DNA from: Campylobacter sp.
GTDB taxonomy: Bacteria > Campylobacterota > Campylobacteria > Campylobacterales > Campylobacteraceae
Direction of reading: 5' to 3'
DNA length: 9,580 bases
Assembly: GCA_024680445.1 (NCBI GenBank)
Contig: JAILCJ010000058.1
Span: 1 to 9,580, forward strand
In this document: one piece after another, positions 1-7,055 of the stretch
Position numbering within the stretch: position 1 is the stretch's first letter
How the letters are laid out: the number at the start of each line of letters is the position of its first letter
Notes under the pieces: generated by a model
What the model was told of the DNA's origin: nothing
Seen by the model: the letters and a program-made list of their open reading frames with translations, nothing else
Databases searched by the model: none
Translations under genes and position numbers: made by a program

Positions 1-261
1 AATTTGCAAAATTATTTAGTATCAATTTAAATGTGGCCTTATGAAAAATTATGAAAAAATCATTTTAGTAAATACTAACTTTGTTGGTGCTGAAATTTAA
101 TAAGTTTTATGTTTTTGTTAATTTTTTATATATTTTTCAAAGAATTTATAATTAAAAAGCATAAGGCAGATTGAAGCAAGGAAAGTATTAAGTTTTAATG
201 ATGATGTGATTATTGATAAATATTTAAATTAAGTTGTACCTAAATATTAAAATATGCTTTT
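1..261. other. AT-rich region without a convincing gene
   Basis: All frames on both strands are broken by stops. The only small open stretches are a 19-codon ATG frame at 41-100 (begins MKNYEKIILV), whose ATG overlaps a TGA closing a frame open from the left edge (ATGA at 41-44), and a startless frame at 152-232 ending DVIIDKYLN. Neither has family features I recognise. They could be gene remnants or chance. The region lies downstream of ruvX, which ends at 262 on the other strand. A promoter-like box at 147-152 is listed separately. Confidence 0.6.
118..152 (+). promoter_or_regulatory. Orphan sigma70-type promoter-like box
   Basis: A perfect TATAAT lies at 147-152, preceded by T-tracts at roughly helical spacing (about 122-127 and 133-138). 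This is the known promoter architecture of Campylobacter, which lacks a conserved -35 box. A transcript would start near 159 and run right toward the 3' end of ruvX. No recognisable gene lies ahead of it. In DNA this AT-rich a chance match is possible. Confidence 0.35.
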
Positions 262-645
262 TTAGTCTTTTATCCCCAAATATCGTTTTAAAATTATCAT
301 GGCGGCGATGCTATCAAATTTGCCGTCGCGTTTGTCTTTTACGAGTTCGCTGGCTTCAAAACTACTAAATGCTTCGTCTTGATAAAACACTTCGCCTTTG
401 AAATTTAAAAGCGAGACAAAATGCTTAACTCTGCGTCTCATTTCATCTTCGCTCAAACCGCCAAGCGGAATACCGACTATTATTTTTTCAACCTCTCTTT
501 GCTTTATTGCTTCGCTAACTTCACTTGCTGCTTGTTTGCGATTCTTACGCAAAATGGGCGTGAGTGGCATTACAACTTCGCCGTAAGCATACGCCATGCC
601 GATTCGTTTTAAACCTATATCGAGTGCTATTATTTTCTCTTTCAT
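262..645 (-). CDS. ruvX: YqgF/RuvX family nuclease (pre-16S rRNA nuclease / putative Holliday junction resolvase)
   Basis: This is a small cytoplasmic RNase H-fold protein of the YqgF/RuvX family. The family is linked to 16S rRNA 5'-end maturation and annotated as a putative Holliday junction resolvase. Visible motifs, numbered from the ATG at 645, are LDIGLKRIG with the first catalytic Asp at 9, VGIPLGG at 57-63, DEAFSSFEA at 90-98, and FDSIAAMIILKRYL at 110-123 with the last catalytic Asp at 111. The 127-residue length is normal. I prefer the ATG at 645 to an in-frame GTG at 654, because AAGTGAT just upstream resembles an anti-16S match for the ATG. The usual DER motif reads DEA here. The gene is the last of the left-pointing block, 188 bases after the dprA stop. 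Confidence 0.92.
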   Translation of the reverse strand: MKEKIIALDIGLKRIGMAYAYGEVVMPLTPILRKNRKQAASEVSEAIKQREVEKIIVGIPLGGLSEDEMRRRVKHFVSLLNFKGEVFYQDEAFSSFEASELVKDKRDGKFDSIAAMIILKRYLGIKD

Positions 646-715
646 TTTTATCACTTTTTAAAATTTTTTTGTAAAATTTGCTTGTAATTTTGAACACATT
701 TTAAAGCTTTTGTAA

Positions 716-840
716 GCAAAATTTATCATCAAATTTGAAAAGCAAAAACTCAAATTTGGTCTTTTTTTAACAAAATCAAATTTGCTTTAAAAGTCTCAAT
801 CATCTTTTTAAAAATGCAAATTTTATCATCAAATTTGAAA
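716..840. repeat. 25-bp imperfect direct repeat spaced exactly 100 bp
   Basis: Bases 716-740 and 816-840 match at 24 of 25 positions; the one difference is A versus T at the sixth base. The shared 3' part holds ATCATCAAATTTGAAA. The spacing, start to start, is exactly 100 bases. Both copies lie between ruvX and dprA, in non-coding DNA packed with the palindrome CAAATTTG (729-738, 750-759, 776-785, 829-838 and 860-869 with flanks). The second copy ends just before the dprA stop. The function is unknown. Downstream of dprA it may act in transcript 3' ends. Confidence 0.7.
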
Positions 841-842
841 TT

Positions 843-1631
843 TTAAAGACTTTTTACTATCAAATTTGAAATTTTTACTAAGCCTAAAATTTCATATTCG
901 TAAATTTTATCTCCAAATTTTTGTAAAGCTAGATCGAGATCGACGCCATTTTGGCAAAAATCTAAAATTTCATCACCACCAAAATCAAGACTAGGCGTAA
1001 AATTTGAAAATTTCGCTACAAATTCGCCTATATCGTTAATGATGTTGGCCTTGCCCTCGCTTAAAAGTTTATTTGTGCCTTTGCTTTCATGTATGCGTTG
1101 AGGTAAAACATACACTGGAATTCCCATTTTTCTAGCCATTAAAGCGCTTTGCATCGAGCCACTTTGCAAATCGGCTTGAGCGACTACAAGAGCTTGTCCA
1201 AGCCCTACAACTATGCGATTTCTCTCCAAAAATCTATATGGCAATGGTGCTTCGCCGATGTTATATTCGCTTACGGCAAGGGCATTTTCATAAATTTCTA
1301 GTATGCTTTTTTTGTTTGCGATCGGGTAAATCGTATCAAGTCCGTTTGCAAAAACGCTGATAGTTCGGGGCATCGAGGCTTGATGAGCTGCGATATCAAC
1401 GCCCAAGGCTCCGCCACTAACGACACAAATTTTTGCATTTGCAAGTGCTTTACATAGCGAATAAACCCACTCTTTTGTGTAAACACTAGCCTTTCTTGAG
1501 CCAACGACTGAAATTTTTGGCTGCTTTAATAAATTTTTGTCTCCTATAAAATACAAGCCATTAACGCCCTTTTTTAGGCGGTTTAATTCTTTTGGTAGTT
1601 CGGATTTTTGCAAAAATTCTATTTTTTTCAT
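843..1631 (-). CDS. dprA: DNA processing protein DprA (natural transformation)
   Basis: DprA binds incoming single-stranded DNA during natural transformation, protects it and loads RecA; it acts in the cytoplasm. The Rossmann-like core is clear. Numbered from the ATG at 1631, it shows VVGSRKAS at 42-49, VSGGALGVDIAAHQ at 71-84, ANGLDTIYP at 95-103, RFLERNRIVVGLG at 133-145, the ADLQSGSMQSALMA block at 153-166 and SKGTNKLL at 183-190. Residues about 219-262 would be a short, weakly conserved winged-helix tail. I place the start at 1631 (262 residues) rather than the ATG at 1643. A GGTG six bases upstream can act as a ribosome site, and the likely promoter (-10 at 1657-1662) would leave almost no leader before 1643. 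The gene lies between the deacetylase terminator and ruvX. Confidence 0.93.
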   Translation of the reverse strand: MKKIEFLQKSELPKELNRLKKGVNGLYFIGDKNLLKQPKISVVGSRKASVYTKEWVYSLCKALANAKICVVSGGALGVDIAAHQASMPRTISVFANGLDTIYPIANKKSILEIYENALAVSEYNIGEAPLPYRFLERNRIVVGLGQALVVAQADLQSGSMQSALMARKMGIPVYVLPQRIHESKGTNKLLSEGKANIINDIGEFVAKFSNFTPSLDFGGDEILDFCQNGVDLDLALQKFGDKIYEYEILGLVKISNLIVKSL

Positions 1632-1656
1632 ATAAAACACCATTTTATTTTATGCG

Positions 1657-1663
1657 ATTTTAC
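1657..1663 (-). promoter_or_regulatory. Putative dprA promoter, -10 box
   Basis: On the minus strand TTTTTTTGTAAAAT is an extended -10 element (TAAAAT at 1662-1657) behind a T-tract. Transcription would start near 1650, giving about 18 bases of leader before the ATG at 1631. The T-tract is the same run that ends the upstream terminator hairpin. Confidence 0.5.
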
Positions 1664-1692
1664 AAAAAAACATTGTTTTTTTGCAATGTTTT
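1664..1692 (-). terminator. Intrinsic terminator of the ilvC-deacetylase transcript
   Basis: A perfect 9-bp inverted repeat, AAAACATTG at 1667-1675 and CAATGTTTT at 1684-1692, encloses an 8-base loop. Read leftward, it is followed by a run of T on the minus strand (1670-1664). It starts 50 bases beyond the stop of the deacetylase gene, the expected place to end that transcript. The stem is AT-rich, so it may be leaky. Confidence 0.7.
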
Positions 1693-1698
1693 AAATAC

Positions 1699-1726
1699 CA
1701 AATTTGATAATTTTTCAAATTTGATA
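1699..1726. repeat. Paired CAAATTTGATA direct repeat, able to form a hairpin
   Basis: CAAATTTGATA occurs at 1699-1709 and 1716-1726, 17 bases apart. Because CAAATTTG is its own reverse complement, the two copies can also pair as an 8-bp stem with a 9-base loop. It sits between the deacetylase stop (1743) and the terminator hairpin (1664-1692). Confidence 0.6.
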
Positions 1727-1742
1727 TTTTATAAAAGCGAAT

Positions 1743-3158
1743 TTAGCGATAAAATTTATAAGCATCTTTTATATAAATTAGTTCGACATCTCGAAGTAGG
1801 GATTTTGAATTTTTAAGTACGGCCATGGTTTTTTTACGTGGATGTCCGATAGCGATAGCGATTCCATGGCGTTTTGCTATGGATACAGCCTTTTTTAGTT
1901 CTTTTCTTATAAGCCTTTCATCATCAACATCATCAAGAAAAATATCTCGGTAAATATAAACTTTTTTATGCTTTTTTGCGACTTGCTTTACTACGGATTT
2001 TGGTGTAGTTTTGCTGTCTAAAAATATAAAATTTTCACGTTCAAAGCCACGAAATGCCTTATCCATTGATGCAAAATCGGCAGTAAATTTGCTACCTGTG
2101 TGATTGTTGATAAAACGAGCATTTGGGAAGTTTTTGCGAATATTTGCTAGTTTTTTTGATATGCTTTCAAAACTATCGCCAACCATCATGGTTGCGTACT
2201 CCGCACCGCCATTTTTTTGGGCTTGCATAGGTAAATGCACCATATAAAAAGCAAAATTTTTAGCAAGTTCAGGCGTTTTTGGGTGATTTTTATCTGGCGG
2301 AAAAATCGACGGTGTTAGCAAAAGTCCGGTTTGTTTTAGCATTTTTACATGTGTGCTAGTTGCGACATCATCGATGATGATAGCAAGTTTTGCATTGCCA
2401 CTGTGTTTTGCTTTTTTGCCTGTGTCTTTTGAAATTTCGTCTGATTTTTCTTTGCTTTGAGGCTTTTTGTTTTGATTTATGATTTTGTTTTTTATATCGT
2501 CTAAAATTTTATCGTCACTTTTTGTTGATTTGTTTTTATCAAATTTGATATGCGATGAGTTTTCGTCTTCTTTTAAAATTTGAGAATTTAATTTGTCATT
2601 GTATTTTGGAATGTGTCTTTGTTCGGCTATGATTTCGCCGTTAAATCCAACATCAAGTTCGCTAGCTTTATTTTTTTGCGATGTGAAAATTTTGCTTAAA
2701 TTTTCGTCTTTGAGCCTTTCTTTATCTTTGCTTTGTGCTTTTTTGTCGCTTTGTGGTGCTGTTTTATCGTCTTGTGCTTTTTCACCTTGCGATTTTGCAA
2801 TGGTTTTTGCTTCTTGTTTGTTTTGATTCAAAGCATAAGTTTCGTCCTTGCTTTTTGGATCTAAGAAAATTTTACTAAGGTTTTCATCTTTGGTAAATTT
2901 TATCGTTTCGCGAAGCTTTTTTTGCTCTTTTTTGATTTTAACTTCGACATTTTTAACCAAAACTTCTTCTTTTGCCTTGTCTTTTTGTTGTGAAATTTGT
3001 TCTTTTTCTTTTTTTGCTCCGCTCATAGAGTAAATCAAAGCCAACAAAAGCGTTACAAAAACAGCAATACCGATATAAATTTTAATTTGCCCACCGCTTT
3101 TTTTGGGCCTTTTTCTTGTCCTTCGCGGTGGGCGTTTTGTAGTTTTTTTGGTAGCCAA
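1743..3158 (-). CDS. Divergent polysaccharide deacetylase family protein, membrane-anchored
   Basis: The C-terminal part (about 256-471) is a divergent polysaccharide deacetylase domain (YibQ-like, Pfam Polysacc_deac_2 type). It shows AIIIDD with Asp263-Asp264, VHLPMQA at 307-313, NNHTGSKFT at 351-359, FLDSKTTP at 379-386 and IAIGHPRKKT at 435-444. The Asp and His residues are the probable metal-site ligands. Residues 1-24 are strongly basic, about 26-45 form one membrane segment, and 46-255 are a Lys/Asp/Glu/Gln-rich low-complexity stalk. The topology is thus a cytoplasmic N-terminus with the domain in the periplasm. The substrate is unknown; cell-wall or surface glycan is a guess. The start is TTG at 3158, in the ilvC frame, after the ilvC TAA and one ATT codon. 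No ribosome site is visible, so translation probably depends on ilvC termination. The next in-frame Met (45) would remove the anchor. Confidence 0.85.
   Translation of the reverse strand: MATKKTTKRPPRRTRKRPKKSGGQIKIYIGIAVFVTLLLALIYSMSGAKKEKEQISQQKDKAKEEVLVKNVEVKIKKEQKKLRETIKFTKDENLSKIFLDPKSKDETYALNQNKQEAKTIAKSQGEKAQDDKTAPQSDKKAQSKDKERLKDENLSKIFTSQKNKASELDVGFNGEIIAEQRHIPKYNDKLNSQILKEDENSSHIKFDKNKSTKSDDKILDDIKNKIINQNKKPQSKEKSDEISKDTGKKAKHSGNAKLAIIIDDVATSTHVKMLKQTGLLLTPSIFPPDKNHPKTPELAKNFAFYMVHLPMQAQKNGGAEYATMMVGDSFESISKKLANIRKNFPNARFINNHTGSKFTADFASMDKAFRGFERENFIFLDSKTTPKSVVKQVAKKHKKVYIYRDIFLDDVDDERLIRKELKKAVSIAKRHGIAIAIGHPRKKTMAVLKNSKSLLRDVELIYIKDAYKFYR
2685..2891 (-). repeat. Duplicated KDENLSKIF segment inside the deacetylase stalk
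   Basis: Residues 90-98 (coding bases 2865-2891) and 150-158 (2685-2711) are both KDENLSKIF, exactly 60 residues apart in an otherwise low-complexity stalk. The DNA copies differ at several bases, so the duplication is old or kept by selection. A looser third version, LKEDENSSHIKF, is at 195-206. Confidence 0.8.
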
Positions 3159-3161
3159 AAT

Positions 3162-4221
<1,060 letters not shown>

Positions 4222-4238
4222 TTTAAAAAGTTCAAAGG

Positions 4239-4252
4239 ATGCTGAATAGCAT
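4239..4252. repeat. Small inverted repeat between the divergent promoters
   Basis: ATGCT-GAAT-AGCAT is a perfect 5-bp inverted repeat with a 4-base spacer. It sits about 20 bp upstream of the ilvC -10 box and about 30 bp upstream of the HDOD -10 box. Its place would suit an operator, but it is short and could be chance. Confidence 0.3.
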
Positions 4253-4282
4253 TATTTTAAGTTTTAAAAAAGTCATTTTGGG

Positions 4283-4288
4283 TAAAAT
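4283..4288 (+). promoter_or_regulatory. Putative promoter of the HDOD-rnr-holA operon
   Basis: TAAAAT at 4283-4288, preceded by TTTTGGG and T-runs at 4255-4258 and 4262-4265, fits the Campylobacter -10 pattern. Transcription would start near 4295, about 26 bases before the ATG at 4321. Confidence 0.5.
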
Positions 4289-4320
4289 AGGCACAAAATT
4301 TTCATTTTGGACACAAAGAC

Positions 4321-5139
4321 ATGAATGACTCAATTTACAAAAAAATCAAAAGCTTACCTCCATTAGATGACACGGTTGTACAAATTCAAAGAATCTGTGC
4401 TGACGAGGATAGCTCTATAAACGACTTAGTAAAGGTGATCGAAAAAGATCCTATGCTTACGGCAAATATCTTGCACTCGGCAAACTCTCCGCTTTATGGT
4501 TTTAGTAAAGAAGTTTCAACGATAGCAAGAGCTATTTCACTTTTTGGCATGGCAACAGTTCGTGGTTTTGCACTTTCTTCTGCTATCAAAAAAAGTTTTA
4601 GTATAAATCTTGAACCATACGGTATAACTTCACAAGATTTTTTAAAGATTTCAATGATACAAAATGCCTTGATGTATAACTGGTATTCGAAAATAAAACC
4701 AGCCGATCTTGAAATTTTATCTCCTGCATCATTTATGCTTGAAGTCGGCAAAATCGTTCTTTCAAAAGAAATGTTAGAAAATAAATTAGATGACAAATTT
4801 AAAATCGATCTTCTTAGTGTAAATCACCCAAGCGACCTTGTAAATGTTGAGATAAATACTATCGGTGTTTGCAACGAAGAAGTTACGGCTAAAATTTTCG
4901 AACAATGGAACATAGAAAGCGAACTTGTTGGTGCTATACTTTATTCAAATAACCCAGACGAAGCACCAAAACATATCAAAAGCTTTGCCGTAGCATTAAA
5001 AATAGTAAAAACCGCCGCAAATATCTTTAACCAAATCGATGATATCAGCGTGCAAAATACCTTATTGCTCTTAGATGAATATGGCTTTGATCACGATACA
5101 TTTTTAATGGCAGTGGCAAAAGTTAAAGACAATCTGTGA
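4321..5139 (+). CDS. HDOD domain signalling protein
   Basis: HDOD proteins are relatives of HD-type phosphohydrolases that have usually lost the catalytic residues and serve in signalling. The family signature is clear: SLPPLDDTVVQI at 11-22, DPMLTANILHSANSPLYG at 43-60 and AISLFGMATVRGFAL at 71-85. Where an active enzyme would have LHDIGK, this protein has LEVGK at 140-144, so the His-Asp pair is gone and catalysis is unlikely. There is no signal peptide, membrane segment or second domain; the 272 residues are a stand-alone HDOD. From memory, a C. jejuni HDOD protein (Cj0248) affects motility and colonisation, but I cannot tell whether this is its orthologue. Only a weak GGA precedes the start. 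The end overlaps the rnr start by four bases (GTGA). Confidence 0.88.
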   Translation: MNDSIYKKIKSLPPLDDTVVQIQRICADEDSSINDLVKVIEKDPMLTANILHSANSPLYGFSKEVSTIARAISLFGMATVRGFALSSAIKKSFSINLEPYGITSQDFLKISMIQNALMYNWYSKIKPADLEILSPASFMLEVGKIVLSKEMLENKLDDKFKIDLLSVNHPSDLVNVEINTIGVCNEEVTAKIFEQWNIESELVGAILYSNNPDEAPKHIKSFAVALKIVKTAANIFNQIDDISVQNTLLLLDEYGFDHDTFLMAVAKVKDNL

Positions 5140-7055
5140 AGGAATTTCTCTCATCTTTACTAAATGGCGTAAAAGAGAGAGAAATCTCCGCCCAAAATAA
5201 AGAAATTCTACGAAATCTTACAAATTTAAATGCTGTGAGCTTGCATAAAGACAAATACTATCTAAATGATGGTTTTGTGTGTGGCAGGCTCGATATCAGT
5301 TCAAATGGCACAGGCTATCTAAATGCCTTTGACGATCGTTTCAAACAAGATCTTATCATAGAAAATAAAAATTTAAACAACTCTCATTATGGCGATATCG
5401 TTTTAGCAAAAATTTTACGCACTAAGAAAAAACGACTTAGCGCAAAAGTCGTGATGAGTTTAAAACTTGCAAACGAAACAAGCGTTGTTTATACTAAAAA
5501 TTTTGGTCCTGCGGTTCTTGGCGTGAATTTAAAAACAGGACTAAGCGGAGCACTTAGAGCCACGCAAAAAAGTTTAAAAGCCTTGCCTAGCGGGACTTTG
5601 TTAAAGATAAATAATCTAAATAACGAAATAGTCGAGGTTTTAGGCAATATCAACGATCCTTTTAGCGATGAAAAAATTTCATTAGCACTTTATAATAAAA
5701 ATGACAAATTTAGCCAAGCTTGTGAAGATCAAGCAGCAGCGTGGGGAGATTTTGTAGATCCAAAGCTTTATCCACAGCGAGTAGATTTGCAAAATTTGGA
5801 CTTTTGCACCATAGATCCAATAGACGCAAAAGACTTTGATGATGCGATTTATTTTGATGAAAAAAATCGTCAAATTTATGTTGCTATCGCCGATGTTAGC
5901 GAATATGTAAGCGAGTATTCGCCCATAGATAGCGAGGCTAAAAAACGAGGTTTTTCTATATATTTTCCGCACAAAAGTATCCCTATGCTTCCGCGAGCTT
6001 TGAGTGAAAATATTTGTTCGCTTAAAGCAAATGTTCCTCGTCTTGCCTTTGTTTTTAAAATAAGCATAGATGAAAACGACGAAGTCGTAAAAGACGAGCT
6101 TTTTGAGGCGATAATCGTTTCAAAGCAGAGATTAAATTATGATGAAGTTGATGAAATTTTGCAAGATAAAAAACAAAGCCAGATAGCTTGGTTAAAGCCA
6201 CTTTTTGCTTTAACTTCGCGTCTTAGAGCCAAAAGGCTTGTAAATGCTTTTGATTTTCGCACAGATGAGCTTCGTATGAGGCTTGATGAAAATGCTTTGC
6301 TTTGTTCTACTAGATTCGAGGGCGAAACCGCTTCGCATAGTTTGGTTGAAGACTGTATGTTGCTTGCAAATAAAGCCGCTGCAAATCGCATAAAACGCGG
6401 TGTTTTTAGGAATCATGCCACTCCGGATATCAAAAAAATTCATAATTTATTAGACGAACTTGCTTTGCTTGGCATAGAGCTTACATATGAATCAAATATA
6501 GCAAATTTGATAAGAAAAGTTCAGGCAAAGGCTGATGCTTTGGGCAAAAGAGAGCAAATCGATAAACTAGTTATCAAGTCTCAACGCAAAGCTGAGTATT
6601 CGGCACAAAATTACGGACATTTTGGTTTGGGATTTGAGCGATATACGCATTTTACAAGCCCTATACGCCGATATAGCGACCTTATTTTGCATAGACTTTT
6701 AAAGGCAATTTTGGCAAATGATGAAAAACTAAATAATTATTTGCTTTTAAACATAGAACAAACTTGTGAAAATTTAAGCTTGTTAGAACGAGAAGCCGAC
6801 AAGGTTGAATTTGATTTTATGGATAGAAAATTTGCGCGTTGGGCGTGTGAAAATATAGGTAAAGAATTTCGTTGTTTTATAAGCGAGAATCAAAATACCT
6901 TGGTTGCAAAACTAGATGATGAGTTAAAAGGCGCTAGAATTTTTATAGCTGATTATACTTGCGAACTTTTGCGTCCCGTGATAGTTCGTATAACTCAAAG
7001 TGATGTAGCGAGTGCGAAAATTATGGGAAAAATAGTAAAAAAGTTGGATAGATAA
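5136..7055 (+). CDS. rnr: Ribonuclease R, short epsilonproteobacterial form
   Basis: RNase R is a processive 3'-to-5' exoribonuclease of the RNB family that degrades structured RNA in the cytoplasm. The N-terminal part (about 40-200) corresponds to the cold-shock-like RNA-binding region. The RNB domain follows, with CTIDPIDAKDFDDA at 224-237 carrying the four metal-binding Asp residues (227, 233, 235, 236). The family signature YTHFTSPIRRYSDL is at 503-516, with the conserved Arg511-Arg512. At 639 residues it lacks the N-terminal helix-turn-helix and the basic tail of the roughly 800-residue E. coli enzyme, as in Helicobacter and C. jejuni. The terminal segment (576-639) would be the S1 domain but is hard to recognise. 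The start is GTG at 5136, inside the HDOD stop (GTGA). No strong ribosome site is visible, implying translational coupling. holA overlaps its stop by one base. Confidence 0.95.
   Translation: MKEFLSSLLNGVKEREISAQNKEILRNLTNLNAVSLHKDKYYLNDGFVCGRLDISSNGTGYLNAFDDRFKQDLIIENKNLNNSHYGDIVLAKILRTKKKRLSAKVVMSLKLANETSVVYTKNFGPAVLGVNLKTGLSGALRATQKSLKALPSGTLLKINNLNNEIVEVLGNINDPFSDEKISLALYNKNDKFSQACEDQAAAWGDFVDPKLYPQRVDLQNLDFCTIDPIDAKDFDDAIYFDEKNRQIYVAIADVSEYVSEYSPIDSEAKKRGFSIYFPHKSIPMLPRALSENICSLKANVPRLAFVFKISIDENDEVVKDELFEAIIVSKQRLNYDEVDEILQDKKQSQIAWLKPLFALTSRLRAKRLVNAFDFRTDELRMRLDENALLCSTRFEGETASHSLVEDCMLLANKAAANRIKRGVFRNHATPDIKKIHNLLDELALLGIELTYESNIANLIRKVQAKADALGKREQIDKLVIKSQRKAEYSAQNYGHFGLGFERYTHFTSPIRRYSDLILHRLLKAILANDEKLNNYLLLNIEQTCENLSLLEREADKVEFDFMDRKFARWACENIGKEFRCFISENQNTLVAKLDDELKGARIFIADYTCELLRPVIVRITQSDVASAKIMGKIVKKLDR

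Noticed and set aside
716..869. CRISPR-like or tandem repeat array
   Set aside because: Only two 25-bp copies exist, the spacers are repetitive AT-rich DNA, and there are no cas genes.
2593..3033. Plus-strand frames rich in Ser, Leu, Phe and Cys opposite the deacetylase stalk
   Set aside because: The composition is the complement of Lys/Glu/Asp-rich codons; no motif or ribosome site, and the opposite strand is a recognised gene.
4494..4796. Minus-strand frame of 100 codons opposite the HDOD gene
   Set aside because: It is a shadow of a well-supported gene with conserved family motifs; no ribosome site or recognisable product.
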